From Drosophila persimilis (Eukaryota; Arthropoda; Insecta; Diptera; Drosophilidae), in the NCBI RefSeq assembly GCF_003286085.1, contig NW_020825680.1:1-64000 (forward strand): a stretch of 64,000 bases of DNA. The letters are read 5' to 3'. The notes beneath the pieces are model-generated. The model was not told the DNA's origin, did not search any database, and saw only the letters and a list, made by a program, of their open reading frames with translations. The position numbers and the translations under genes are program-made. This document shows, piece by piece, positions 44,456 to 55,870 of the stretch (positions are counted from its first letter, which is position 1; every line of letters starts with the position of its first letter).

Positions 44456-45599
44456 TCTCAAGAAGATATTGAAAGGGTTCGTAAAGGCACCAAGTTAGGC
44501 CCCAGTCTTCAGCGCTTGAATCCCTTCATCCATGAAGAGGCTGGGACATGGTGCTCTTTTTCGTTGTTGCGAGTTGGGGGGCGACTAGTTAACGCTCCTA
44601 TGTCATATAATGCCAAGTTTCCTTTGTTATTGACAAAACGCTCGCAGTTTGTGCAGACATACGTTCGCTATCTGCATCAAACGAATTTTCATGCCGGCCC
44701 ACGAGCACTCGTGAGTATCCTTAGACAGCGCATTTGGATAGTGAATGCTTAGGCGGTCTGCAGGGCGACAGTTAGGTCGTGTATTCGTTGCTTTAAATGC
44801 AAGCCGCTACTCCAGACCCAAATGATGGGCAACTTACCCGCAGACCGGCTCCGTGCTCTCCGCCCATTTTCAGTATGTTGCGTTGTTTTTTGTGGCCCAG
44901 TCAACGACAAATTTCGTCGGAGCAAGTCGCCACTTCAGCGTACTGCGGAGGAAGATCGAGGCGGAAGCGGACGCGATACGCGAATTTGCGTCAAGAAGCG
45001 GGTGCGAGTTTGCCTTCATACCGCCTCGAGCACCGCACATGGGCGGACTTTGGGAGGCCGGTGTGAAGTCTGCCAAGGGCCTACTCCTACGGGCAGTCGG
45101 AAGCGCTCTCCTCACCGCAGAGGAGCTGGAGACCGTGCTGGTCGGGATCGAGGCGGTACTCAACTCGCGCCCGCTAGGACCCCTAAGCCCAGACCCAAGC
45201 GACGGAGACGCGCTGACTCCCGGGCACCTGCTGACAGGCGGGCCGCTCATCGCACCCCCAGCACCCAGGACCCCGGACCAGGAGGGTCTGAGCTGCTTAA
45301 AGCGATGGCGGCTTGTCTCGTCAGCCAGACAAATGTTCTGGCAGCGATGGTCCCGGGAGTATGTGCTGGGATTACAAATCAGATGCAAGTGGCACCAGGA
45401 GGAGCCAAACATAAAGGAAGGCGACCTAGTAATCGTCGCCGAGGACAACCTGCCCCCTCAACAGTGGCTCCTCGGAAGGGTGGTCGGAACAACCGCCGGG
45501 CAGGACGGAAGGGTCAGAGTGGTCGAGCTAAGGACGAGCAGCGGAGCCACGTTCAGGAGGCCGATACACAAATTGGCGCTTCTGCCAATGGTTTGAAGC
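44456..45599 (+). pseudogene. BEL copy 2 pol: integrase with core deletion
   Basis: After the shared TAG come SQEDIERVRKG, HQTNFHAGPRALVSILRQR and a stop near 44750. Frames then pass through MMGNLPADRLRALRPFS to the deletion at about 44903, which joins FFVAQS to TTNFVGASRHF and removes both catalytic aspartates. From there one frame is open to 45596, with PHMGGLWEAGVKSAKGLLL, LTPGHLLTGGPL and WHQEEPNIKEGDLV. It cannot integrate DNA. Confidence 0.87.
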
Positions 45600-45623
45600 C
45601 TTCCAGGCCTTCAACGGGGCCGG

Positions 45624-45930
45624 TGTAGCGCCATTTGAATAATAATAATTGTTATTAGGATAGTATTTCATGAAGTCTAGTGTAAGTTAGGCTAGGGCAA
45701 AGCGGGAGCGCAATAAAAGCTCGCTCTCTCGCTCTTGGCGAATTCGCCCCGCTTTGCCACCGTAGGTAAGGTAGGCTTAGAAGAAATTGTTTAATATATA
45801 GAAAGAAGTCGAGAAAAATCCCTGAAATCGAACGCACGCACCCCTTTTCTTTCGTCGTATTAAAATAAAAAATTGCAGTCACCCAAGAAATTTCGGTATT
45901 GTTATTTAGAAAAACTATTCTAAAATTTCA
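45624..45930 (+). repeat. BEL LTR, complete (307 bp)
   Basis: TGTAGCGCCATTTGAATAA to CTAAAATTTCA without the DINE-1-like insert, so it shows the empty site AAAATAAAAAATTGCAG. It is followed by CTGCT (45931-45935), which is also present left of the related LTR at 55039, i.e. one half of a 5-bp target duplication. Confidence 0.9.
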
Positions 45931-46846
45931 CTGCTCAATCTCTAACTCGAACATGTTTATTGGCCTTCCTGTAACTACATGCTTCATATTGCTGACCGTT
46001 TGGCTGGTGCGTATGCATTAGCAACTTTTGGTCGTGGAGGAGTTGTGTTATTTTCCTATGGGCGTTCATATCAACGCATTGGATTATGATACCGTTCCCC
46101 GGGGTGCTTTTCGTTTTGAAGCTGTCCACCCCCGCTGTATAATTGAGTTTTTCTAGTAGGGGAACTATGGCTTTAACACCAGCTATGTGGATAGAAGGCA
46201 CCATCTTGCTCGATGGCACTACCTGCCATGGAAGGAGCTCAGGCTGTTCGATATGGTTACTTTCGCTGTCATTGAGATCATTGCTATGTCTACTCATTGT
46301 GGGAATTGGACAAGGCTGAGCATTTTCGTTTGGCACAGTGACGACGTGTGACACCCCAGTGTCATTACCTTTCTTCTTGGGAGGTGACGTTGATAGCTTG
46401 TTTGCCTCTGTGGAGTTCTGATTTTTTACCTTCTTGAACTCGGAGGCAAACTTTTTGGCGGCGATGCTTTGGAATTTTGGGGTGTTAAGATCAAGATCAA
46501 GGTCCATTCTCGATGTGCCAATGGGGGATTTGTCCTCGTCAGTGCTGTCCATGTCCCTATTCAATCTTTTACCGGGGGTAATAACGGGGGCAGGGATGAC
46601 TGCCGTGTTGAGGGTCCTAGTCGTTGGCATATCCCTGAGCCAATTTTTGACCAAGTCATTGCTATTTTCTAGCTCCGTCAGGAGTGAAGATCTACTCATG
46701 GTCATTGTTGGGGGAGATGCCTGAATTAGTGGTTGAAATACATTTTTTTTGGCTTTAATTTTATTTGTGGTCGATTTATTTTTATTACTGGCTTGTGATA
46801 TATAATTTTCTTTATTTGTTTCATTTTCAGCATCCCGTTTTTTTTT
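45931..46846 (-). pseudogene. jockey-clade LINE ORF1, N-terminal part, copy 3
   Basis: Minus strand. In frame from the KRDAENETNKENYI block (about 46835) through VFQPLIQASPP, LTELENSNDLVKNWLRDM, LDLDLNTPKFQSIAAKKF and VPSIHIAGVKAIVPLLEKL. Here the insert PGNGIIIQCVDMNAHRK is kept (copies 1 and 2 lack it). At about 45995 a deletion of about 140 bp joins HQPNGQ to a shifted frame, and the ORF ends at the BEL LTR. The C-terminal half of this ORF1 corresponds to 54139-55033. Confidence 0.85.
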
Positions 46847-46875
46847 GTTCTCTACATTTACATGTAGCAGGTCTG

Positions 46876-48543
46876 ATGTCATCTAGGTTGCCATTTAAGC
46901 AATCTAAAGATAAAAGTTATATAAAACGACCCTTGTTTGTAATACATTCAGATGTATGTGGCTCCATTAAACCAGTTACACTAGACGATAAAAATTATTT
47001 TGTGATCTTCGTAGATCAATTTACACATTATTGTGATAAGAGATTTACAGAGAAAGCTCGTGCTATGGTAAATGGTGCAAAATTAGACAAAAGTTTTTGG
47101 GGTGAAGCTGTGCTAACTGCAACATATCTAATCAACAGAATTCCAAGCAAAGCACTTGGTGATTGTAAAATGACCCCATATGAGCTGTGGCACAATAGAA
47201 AGCCCAATTTAAAATTTTTAAGAGTGTTCGGTTCAACCGTGTATGTGCACAACAAAATTAAAAAAGGTAAATTTGATGAAAAATCATTCAAAGCTATCTT
47301 GATAGGGTATGAACAAAATGGACTCAAATTGTGGGATGTCATTAAAGGAAAAGTTATTGTTGCAAGAGATGTTGTCGTAGACGAGACTAATATGCTTTAT
47401 TCTAGAGAAGTAAAATTTGAAACAGATTTCCCGAAAGAGAGTAAGGAAAGAAGTCAACAAGAATTCCTGAATGAGAGTAAGGAATCTGATCAGCTTAATT
47501 TCCCGAATGATAGTACGGAATGTGGAATCCTGAATGAGAGTAAGGAATGTGATCAGTTTTATCTCCCGAATGATAGTACGGAATGTGGAATCCTGAATGA
47601 GAGTAAGGAATGTGATCAGTTTAATTTCCCGAATGAAAGTACGGAATGTGAAATCCTGAATGAAAGTAAGGAATGCGAAAAGCTGAATTTTCCGAATGAG
47701 AGTAGGAAAAGAAAAACTGATTTCCTGAATGATAGTAAGGAATTATATATCCCGAATGAGAGTAAGGATTGTGAAAAAGCTGATCAGCCAGATAATTGTC
47801 GTGAAGAAAATAAGGATACTAATATAATTAGTAGAAAAAGTGAGAGGTTAAAGTCTAAGCCGAAGGTGTCTTATAAAGAACATGATAAAAGCTTTAAAAA
47901 ATTTATATTAAATGCCCATATAATGTTTGATGAAGTTCCAAATTCTTTTGATGAAATAAATTTTAGGAATGATAAATCTGATTGGGAGGAGGCAATAAAT
48001 ACAGAGTTAAATGCCCATGAAATTAATAACACCTGGACAATTATAAAGAAGCCAGAAAACAAAAATATTGTAGACAGTTTTAGGTTCGTACTTTCATTGG
48101 CAGTCCAGTTTAATTTGAAAGTCCATCAGATGGATGTTAACACAGCTTTCCTCAATGGTACATTAAGTGAGGAGATATATATGCGGCCTCCTCAGGGCGT
48201 ATTATGCGGTGCTGGGCATGTATGCAAACTGAACAAAGCCATTTATGGGCTCAAACAAGCAGCTAGATGCTGGTTTCAAGTATTTGAGCAAGCATTGAAA
48301 GAATTCGATTTTGTAAACTCTCCCGTGGATCGTTGCATATATATTCTTGATAGAGGTGACATAAAGAAAAACATATATGTATTATTATATGTTGATGATG
48401 TAGTAATAGCGACAAGGGATATGGATAGAATGAATAATTTCAAAAATTATTTAAGCGAAAGATTTAGAATGACTGACTTAAATGAGATAAAACATTTTAT
48501 CGGTATCAGAGTAGAAATGTTTGAAGACAAAAAAAATTTTTAA
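46876..48543 (+). pseudogene. copia-like pol: integrase and reverse transcriptase, internally deleted
   Basis: ATG at 46876. Integrase start: RPLFVIHSDVCGS, YFVIFVDQFTHYC. An in-frame deletion then jumps to KRFTEKARAMVNGAKLDKSF, removing the second D and the E of the catalytic triad. The end of integrase follows (TATYLINRIPSKAL, FKAILIGYEQNGLKLWD). A 330-bp linker is built of NESKE/NDSTE repeats (47430-47770). The RT starts at WEEAINTELNAHEINNTW. A second in-frame deletion at VDSFRF removes the first RT motifs, then VHQMDVNTAFLNG, AIYGLKQAARCWF and catalytic LLYVDDVVIAT (about 48385). A TAA stop is at 48541. Both deletions keep frame, giving a 550-codon ORF that cannot encode a working polyprotein. 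Confidence 0.87.
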
Positions 48544-49292
48544 TAAATTTAACATGGATAGTTGCAATTCAGTCAGTACTCCATTACTAAATAAACTAAA
48601 TTATGAGTTACTTAACTCAGATGAAGACTGCAATGCTCCATGTCGTAACCTTATTGGCTGTTTAATGTACATAATGCTGTGACAACGACCAGATTTAGCT
48701 ACCGCTGTAAATATCTTGAGTAGATATAGTAGCAAGAACAATGCTGAGTTATGGCAATGTTTAAAAAGGGTTATTAGATATTTAAAGGGAACTATTGAAT
48801 ACATCATTTGAAAATACATTAGTTGGCTATGTAGACTCCGATTGGGGTAGTAATGAGATTGATAGAAAAAGTACAACAGGTTATTTGTTTAAAATGCTCG
48901 ATTCCAATTTAATTTGTTGGAATACAAAAAGACAGAATTCAGTGGCAGCTTCATCAGCTGAAGCTGAATATATGGCCCTATTTGAAGCTGTAAGAGAAGC
49001 TTTATGGCTAAAGTCTCTTCTAAATAGTATTAATCTTAAACTCGACAGACCCATTAAAATTTATGAAGACAACCAAGGCTGTATTAGCATTGCAAATAAT
49101 CCCTCATGTCATAAAAGAGCAAAGCATATTGATATAAAATATCATTTTTCAAGAGAACAGATAGAAACTAATGAGATTTCTCTTGAGTATATTAATACAG
49201 ACAACCAACTTGCTGACATCTTCACGAAGCCACTACCTGCTGGAAGATTTGCGGAACTGCGGAACAAATTAGGACTACTACAAGAAGAATGA
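48544..49292 (+). pseudogene. copia-like pol: RT end and RNase H
   Basis: A shifted frame reads NYELLNSDEDCNAPC and LIGCLMYIML, stops at a TGA (about 48680), then continues RPDLATAVNILSRYSSKN and LKRVIRYLKGTIE. A short deletion near 48800 follows. RNase H is open from about 48795: VGYVDSDWGSNEIDRKSTTG, NSVAASSAEAEYMALFEA, IKIYEDNQGCISIA and NQLADIFTKPLPAGRF, stopping at 49290. RNase H degrades the RNA strand of the RNA-DNA hybrid. Confidence 0.87.
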
Positions 49293-49629
49293 TTCCAATT
49301 TAATGAAAACATGAACATGAAGCTTTATTAACGAATTTATTACATTAATTCATATTTAATTTTTTTTTTTGATTTGAACCAAAAGAACCAATGAATTGTT
49401 AAAGTAATTTAATTTTATGTTAATCTAATTTTAAAGTGATCTGATCGGGTTTTTCTGGGTTTTCCCCGTATCCTTAGAGCAAATGCTAGATCACATAACA
49501 CTTCCCAGAATGCACACCAACCACATTAGAATAACAATTGAATGTTACCTTTTTGATTTAATGATGAAAACTTTTTTATATTTTTTATTTTTATGATTTT
49601 GATAATTAATGTTATTTTTGAGGGGGGCG
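49293..49629 (+). other. copia-like 3' untranslated region and polypurine tract
   Basis: AT-rich, no gene. It ends in GAGGGGGGCG immediately before the LTR, the expected polypurine primer for plus-strand DNA synthesis. Confidence 0.65.
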
Positions 49630-49876
49630 TGTTGGAATACGCCTATTCCCACATTCAAATAATAACATTAAATAATATTATCGATATGTTAGGTATTATT
49701 ATTATGAGTTAGTCTGCTCACACTTGAAGTGTCGACGCTCTCTCTTCTTTTGTGATCTCAAGTGTGTGGACTGGTGTTGCAGTAAAAAGTAATCAAGAAA
49801 TACATAAATAATCTATAAAGAAAAACATAACTTGGTACTGTCTTCCGTTTACTAATTGTCATAGCTAGTCTACCAA
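49630..49876 (+). repeat. copia-like 3' LTR (247 bp)
   Basis: Begins TGTTGGAATACGCC, like copia LTRs, and ends GTCTACCA where the array sequence resumes (ATAAAAAACTTTTTG). No matching 5' LTR is in the window for this copy. Confidence 0.8.
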
Positions 49877-50740
49877 TAAAAAACTTTTTGTTTTTTGTTT
49901 TATTTTCAGGTTTTGACTTTTGATTTGCGGAAAATTTGGTAAGTAGTTTGAGTTGTGTATTTGTTGACTTTTGATAGTTTTTAAATTTTGTTTTATTTTC
50001 AGGTTTGCTGCAGATTTGGTAAGTGTTTTAAATTGTATTTTGGCTGAATTTAATTTTATTTTATTTGCAGGTTTGGTAATAGAGTGTCAGCAGTCAAGTT
50101 AGGTAATTTATGTTGTTATATTTGTTGACTTTTAATGAGTATAGTGTTTTATTTTCAGGTTTAAAGAAAATTGGTGTGGAAAAGAAAAAGTGATTTCAAT
50201 TGTTTTTACGCCAATTGAAATTTTATTTTATCTGCAGTTTTATTTTTTGCTGGTTTGATGGTAAGGTGTCAGCAATCAAGGTAAGTAGTTTATTGTTATA
50301 TTTGTTGGCTTTTGATGACTGATGTTTGTTTTATTTTCACTGGCTGCTGCGCTTGATGTCTACAACTTGTTTGCGTATTTACTGACATTGATTGATATGT
50401 TATTTTGTACGCCAATACATGATAGATTTGGTGGGTAGTTTATTGGCTTTTAATGATTTTTTGTGATGATTTTAACTTTATTTATTTACATTTCAGGTGG
50501 TAAGGTGTCAGTAATCAAGGACCAGCTTAAAATTTATCGAGCAAAGTTGGGTGATTCCATGTATGACGTGAGGGGCCTTCGCCACATTTTGATGCAGCTT
50601 TATTCCAATGTAAATGGTTTTTCAAGCGTGTCTCTTGGAAGGGCTGTTGCTCCTGATGTCTACGAATTGTTTGCGTATTTATTTAAATTAATTTGTTATG
50701 TAAATAGTTATTTTATATTTTGTTTTGTTTTCAGGTTTTT
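49877..50740. repeat. T/G-rich array, fourth block (3' region of the intact-most LINE)
   Basis: Class a units (GTTTGCTGCAGATTTG between TTTTCAG and GTAAGTG near 50003) and one class b block (GTGGTAAGGTG after ATTTCAG at 50498). The block ends at 50740, where the last TTTTCAGGTTTTTC runs into LINE sequence just downstream (minus sense) of the ORF2 stop. This continuity shows that the array is the 3' UTR of the jockey-clade LINE. Confidence 0.8.
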
Positions 50741-50886
50741 CCAAAAAGTCGTGTTATCATTTGCGCTATGCCGATGGATCAACAATTAGCCAGGCGGCTG
50801 TATGATGCCTTCTTCTTCGTCCCCTTTATGGTCTGGCACAATGATCCTCTGGATTTCCAATGGTTGACCCCTGATTCTGTCAAGAA

Positions 50887-53800
50887 TTACTTCTCTAGTG
50901 TATTTCCCTTGCGCATACATTTTTCTGTAAACGTTGATCTGTAGCTCGCAGAATCTGTCCGGGGGTTTGAATGGTATTTTTTGCGTTCAGCCTCTCTCTT
51001 GTCCATTTTATCCTTTTCTATTCTTTCCTGTTCCTCGTTTTCTAGCCTCAACAGAGTAGGAAGTCCTTTCCTCAGGATGGGTACATACTTCTCTACTATT
51101 ACTTTACGCTCAGCTTCGGAATAGTATCGAGTCGGATCCAGATCTGGATTTGGTTGTTCCTGAGGTTGTCCATTACTACGCGGGAGGATGAACTTCCGGA
51201 GTTGATTGTCATATCTGTGGCGGCTAGGCTTCAGTCTGTCAGGAATATAGGGGTTTCTCAACAGTCTGGCCACTTCTGAGTTGGGATGATCTATGAGTGA
51301 GTCGGCGAAACGGCCACTAGCCTTTTCATAAACCTCTTCGATCGTTTTCACATTATATATGAGTCTAATATTGTCATTTCTTGTGTATCTTGTGGCCCTA
51401 ACTGACCTACTCACTAATTTGTTTTGGAGTGTTTGAATCTTTTTTATTAGTGAGTCAGAAGCTAGAGCCCCCCAGACTGGAATAGCATAGTACCAAATTG
51501 GCATAATTAATTGTTTTAGGATGGTCACTTTGCAGTCCCTAGCAAGATGGCTTTTGTTTCCAATAATCCAGTCGAGTTTTATTGACGTAGATATTGTCTT
51601 GTTTATGATGGTTTTGACATGAGGGCTAAGGCTTAGTTTCCGATCAAGGACAACCCCCAGATACGTTTGTTTAAATTTGTTAGGAATTCTTTGACCATTT
51701 ATTCTAGGCGTGCTTTCTTGCTGTGTTCTACTGAGATTATTTAATGTGAAAAATACGTGGGCTGTTTTCTTTTCATTAATGCCCATTTCCCATTTTTTTG
51801 CCCAAGCACTGAACTTATTTAGGTATTGTTCGTTCATTTTCGCCGCAACCGATAGGAAGTCCGCTATGCTCATGATAATTGTGTCATCTGCATACGTAGC
51901 CAACATTCTGTTTTTTTCTCTCAGCACCGGTATCTCAGTGGGGTGATAGCTTCTCATGCAGTTTGGGAGAGGAATATCCGATGAGTATATGCTGTATAAT
52001 AGAAGACCCAAATTGCTGCCCTGATCACCATTGTTGGTGATCACTTCGAAAGTCCTATCATTTAAGTAGCTTTCCAGCAGCTTGAAGGCCTGTAGGGACA
52101 CCAGTTTTGATAGCTTGTATAACAGTCCTGTATGCCATACTCTGTCGAACGCTTCTGATATGTCTATAAATACAGCTGAACAGTATTTCTTTTCTTCGTA
52201 GGACCCCATAATGAACTGTGTAACTCTTGCTAACTGTTGTTCAGTGGCATGTTCTTTTCGAAACCCGAATTGGTGTGTGGGAAGGGCTCTAGAGAAGTCA
52301 TCAAAATCGAAAAGTCGTTTGATGAAGAGTTTTTCGAAGGTTTTAGCCAAACCCGATAGGAGGCTTATTGGCCGATAGGATGCTACTGACTGAGCAGGCT
52401 TGTTTGGTTTAAGAATTAGAGCAATTGTGGCATGTTTCCAAGCTTGCGGGAAGTGTCCTAATCTCATAATTGAGTTAAAGATTAAAAGGATGTATAATAA
52501 TGCTTTCTTTGGAAGTGCCTTAATTAACACATTGTCAATTCTATCCTTACCCGGGGCTTTGTTCAATATTAGGTTTTTAATTTCGATTGTCAGTTCTGGG
52601 AGTGTAAATGGTCTGAGAGGACGTGTTTGTGCTGTGTTTGTTGCTGCATCCGTCAGCTTCTGTTTTTCCAAGTCTAGGTCATTTTGTGTCGATTCACGTT
52701 CTTTTTCTGAGCTTGTATGTCTGGGTTTGAAACGTTCTTCTAAGTGTGAGACAAAGACCTCGACTTTTTCTTCATTGCTTTTAGTCCATACAGGTCGCTG
52801 ACTAGCATTTCCCGTTTGGGTGCAAATGGGCCAGTTTGGTTGTGGCTGTCTATTTATTGTATTGGTTATTCTCCAAAGTTTCTTCATTTTGTGTCTGTCT
52901 TGTGTGTTTATTCCTTCGAATTGTTGATTAATGTTGTTTGTTTTTAATCTTTTTAGTTTTTTTTGAAGGCTATTCTGAGCGGCTTTATACAAAGTTTTGG
53001 CCTCTTCCGTGCGGAATAACTTGAGTCTAAGATTTAATTGATTTTTCAGTTGGAGAAGATCTGTAGTTTCTTCGTCTAGTTTGTAGCGTGCTTTGTCTGT
53101 CCTTCGTTGACTGTTCAAGCTCCCAGGTCTTTGTCCTTGATTAGAGTTTTGATTTTTGGTAGCTAGTTTTACGGCGTCTTGTATGTTCCTCATCAGTATA
53201 TTAACTGCATCTTCAATATCCAGGCCCGAGTGAATTTCCGTGTTTAAGTTAATGGTCCGTTCCAGGTGTTCCTTTAGTATATTGATGTTTGTCTTTTTTG
53301 TAATTAGCCGTCTGCTTATGGTGCTTTGGTGAACATATCTGCCCTATTTTTTTCCATTTCGATGGTTATTGGCAGGTGATCTGAGCATAGACTAGTACAG
53401 GATTGGATTTTCAGCCTATGTCTTGTCAAGCCACCACAAACTGCAAAGTCAATGGCCGAGGGTCTTTTTCTGCTGTCGTATGGGTAGTGAGTGGCACCTC
53501 CTGTGGCCAAGATATTGTATCTGGCTCCAAAGTTGACGGCTTCCATTAGGGCACGGCCTCTTTTGCAGGATCTGGCGTTCCCCCACCATGGGTGCTTTGC
53601 GTTCCAGGCCCCGCAGCAAAGGAAGCCAGAGGTACCCCCTATTATGTTGTCGAAATGCTGTAGTAGCGATCTAAAATTACTTTTTGACCAATTGAAGCTG
53701 GGTGGACAATATGTTGATGCAACTACAGTCATGTCTTTTCTATTGTTTGAGTTGGGGATAATTACTATTGGTGCACTTTGAAGAAATTCGGTCTGTATTG

Positions 53801-54137
53801 GCTCAAGCGCGGCATGTCTAATGTTGTCTTTTACATAAGTGACGACTCCTCCTTTTTTATGATTATTTGGATTGGCAGCGTGATATGTCAGGTAGTTCGG
53901 TATTTGTAATAAAGTTGCATCCTATTTGACCCTTGTTTCGATGACCATCATTATATGTATGTTCGCATTTGTCATATGGGTTTCTAATTCAATCATTTTA
54001 TTTTTTATTCCACAGGCATTCCAAAAGGCTACCCTTAATGTATTAGAATTGTTGTTGTTGCTGCTGTTGTTTGTGTGCATGAATAAAATTTGTATTGGCT
54101 GGATGTCAATGTTGTCTGTGATATTAACATGAGTCAT
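50887..54137 (-). pseudogene. jockey-clade LINE ORF2: endonuclease and reverse transcriptase
   Basis: ATG at 54137, one base after the ORF1 stop. Endonuclease: LRVAFWNACGIKNKM, a TAG after IETRVK (about 53922), then in the same frame GGVVTYVKDN, STYCPPSFNW, WNAKHPWWGNA and SDHLPITIEM. A one-base shift near 53330 precedes the RT frame, which is open from about 53320 to 50887: NKAPGKDRID, SYRPISLLSGLAKTFEK, FGFRKEHATEQQ, FIDISEAFDRVWH, LATYADDTIIMS (about 51880) and YLGVVLDRKLS. A charged C-terminal extension of about 150 residues follows. About 1,083 codons is longer than jockey and closer to TART. With only one stop and one frameshift this is the best-preserved ORF2 in the window. Confidence 0.85.
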
Positions 54138-54138
54138 T

Positions 54139-55033
54139 TTAGTTGTCTTCTTCCATTTGGCTGCTGTTATCTCTGTCTGCCCTGAGAGGCACGGACTTGC
54201 CGTTAGAGGGAAGGCTCTGCACTAGACTGCCTAGTTGACTGATGGCAGCCAGGATGTCACTTATGCTGGCTTCGATCTTGTTCAGCCTTTCTTCAAATCG
54301 CTTGCTTTCAGGTTCGGCCGGACCCACTGCCATAGTTTTCGAGGACTGCGAGAGTGCAATCTGCTCCTCTCGCAGTCTATTCTGGAATTTCTCCAGATGG
54401 CTGGCGGCAGCGTTGGGATTCATGTCCACGGCTATAGGAGCTCTCCGTCCTTTCCCTACTTTATCCTTTTTTTGACTGGGTGTTTGTTTTCTCTTTTCTC
54501 TGTTTTTAATCTTGGTAATCCTTCTCTTGATTTCGGTACTATGGTGGCTGGGCTTTGGTTGGACATTTCTGCCTGAGAAAGGGTTTGTGAAGCCCCTCAC
54601 TGGTCCACTTCGGCCCTCGTCACAGCCACTCACATCCCTGCGATGGCTACCTGCTGGAAAGGGGGCCACTCGAAATGTTTGAGGACCCTAAAGCTTGCTT
54701 TGTGAGTCTATCATCGTTGATCAGTTTGTTCACCTTGAGCCTGCTTCTGGCCGCTTTAAAGGCTGGACAGCCCTTAAAGCAGCTGACATGTTCCCCGTCG
54801 CAGTTTGCGCAGTTGGCTGGGGTGTGTCTGGGCTTCGTGCATTCGGTTGAGAGGTGGCCTCTGGCACATTTCATGCATTTGGGCTCGTTCCGGCAATAGT
54901 TTCTGGTGTGACCATAGGCCTGGCACCTGTGACATTGCAGGGGATTCCTGGGTGGCAGCTTTTTTTCAAATGCCACTGACTGGCCTCCTAATACATTTAT
55001 CTTTAGAATTTCGTCATGCGAGCCATCCCCTTT
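54139..55033 (-). pseudogene. LINE ORF1 (Gag-like) C-terminal part
   Basis: Minus strand: KINVLGGQSVAFEKKLPPRN, the three CCHC knuckles (CHRCQAYGHTRNYC, CMKCARGHLSTEC, CANCDGEHVSCFKGC; about 54790-54945), a frame change near 54690, then MAPFPAGSHRRDVSG, KRRITKIKNREKRKQ and LGSLVQSLPSNGKS. The TAA is at 54139-54141, one base before the ORF2 ATG. It ends at the CTGCT target duplication of the BEL insertion; the N-terminal half is at 59652-60567. Confidence 0.86.
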
Positions 55034-55038
55034 CTGCT

Positions 55039-55230
55039 TGTAGCGCCCCGCTTTGCCACCGTAGGTAAGGTAGGCTTAGAAGAAATTGTTTTAATATATA
55101 GAAAGAAGTCGAGAAAAATCCCTGAAATCGAACGCACGCACCCCTTTTCTTTCGTCGTATTAAAATAAAAAATTGCAGTCACCCAAGAAATTTCGGTATT
55201 GTTATTTAGAAAAACTATTCTAAAATTTCA
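55039..55230 (+). repeat. BEL 5' LTR of copy 3, internally deleted
   Basis: Starts TGTAGCGC, then jumps to CCCGCTTTGCCACCG, losing about 115 bp relative to the 307-bp LTR, and ends CTAAAATTTCA. CTGCT stands on both sides (55034-55038 and 55231-55235). A 5-bp duplication is usual for BEL elements. Confidence 0.88.
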
Positions 55231-55595
55231 CTGCTAAATCTCTAACTCGAACATGTTTATTGGCCTTCCTGTAACTACATGCTTCATATTGCTGACCGTT
55301 TGGCTGGTGCGTATGCATTAGCAACTTTTGGTCGTGGAGGAGTTGTGTTATTTTCCTATGGGCGTTCATATCAACGCATTGGATTATGATACCGTTCCCC
55401 GGGGTGCTTTTCGTTTTGAAGCTGTCCACCCCCGCTGTATAATTGAGTTTTTCTAGTAGGGGAACTATGGCTTTAACACCAGCTATGTGGATAGAAGGCA
55501 CCCTCTTGCTCGATGGCACTACCTGCCATGGAAGGAGCTCAGGCTGTTCGATATGGTTACTTTCGCTGTCATTGAGATCATTGCTATGCCTACTC
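55231..55595 (-). pseudogene. LINE ORF1 fragment wedged between the BEL LTR and BEL protease
   Basis: 365 bp identical in layout to the right flank of the 3' LTRs at 45931 and 59652: CTGCT, the ORF1 stretch with the same ~140-bp deletion, VPSIHIAGVKAIVPLLEKL. At 55595 (CTACTC) it joins BEL internal sequence (GCATGCTCTCCATGCG, equal to 8508). The BEL leader and gag are therefore replaced by LTR-flanking sequence, a rearrangement rather than a simple insertion. Confidence 0.85.
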
Positions 55596-55870
55596 GCATG
55601 CTCTCCATGCGACAGCTATGGATAGAGTTATTCTGGCTACGTCGATCGTAAGCGTCCGAACAAATAATGGTGAACATGTTTTGGCCCGAGCTCTGCTTGA
55701 CTCGGGGTCTCAAACTGAGGTCTTTTATAACTGAGGACTTAGCACAGCGCTTACAGATCCGTAGGGAGGAGTCGTGTATCAACTTGCTTGGTATTGGTGA
55801 ATCCAATTCACAAGTCAAGAAAAAGATACACACGGTGGTGAAGTCGCGAATTACTGGTAGTGAGTTTTAG
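55596..55870 (+). pseudogene. BEL copy 3 protease
   Basis: ATSIVSVRTNNGEHVLARAL and LLDSGSQ (aspartic protease active site, about 55700). A small insertion near 55718 then breaks the frame (copy 1 reads TNFITEDLA; here the pieces are out of register). It continues ITEDLAQRLQIRREE to the TAG at 55868, which is shared with copy 1. Confidence 0.82.

Larger units (their letters stand above)
42915..45930 (+). mobile_element. BEL/Pao element, copy 2, 5'-truncated
   Basis: Begins inside RT (matching 9515 of copy 1) and runs through RNase H, integrase and a complete uninterrupted 3' LTR. It lacks about 170 bp of integrase core (junction near 44903), a deletion not found in copy 1 but shared exactly with copy 3. 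The whole stretch is duplicated at 56636-59651. Confidence 0.9.
46847..49876 (+). mobile_element. copia-like element, 5'-truncated, with 3' LTR
   Basis: Lacks the 5' LTR, gag and protease. It starts near the end of the pre-integrase region and runs through integrase, RT and RNase H to a 3' UTR and an LTR. The encoded protein is close to Drosophila copia. Deletions remove the integrase catalytic core (near 47030) and the early RT motifs (near 48085). It sits between ORF1 copy 3 and the T/G-rich array. A near-identical copy lies 13,721 bp to the right. Confidence 0.88.
42915..50279 (+). repeat. segmental duplication, left copy (7.4 kb; partner 56636-64000)
   Basis: BEL pol to LTR, ORF1, copia and array repeat at a constant +13,721-bp offset up to the window end. 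I noticed only isolated differences: A/T near 43241, T/G near 43921, G/T near 45517 and T/C near 46963. The left limit at 42915 is a junction to LINE 5' sequence; the right limit lies outside what the window shows. Confidence 0.92.
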
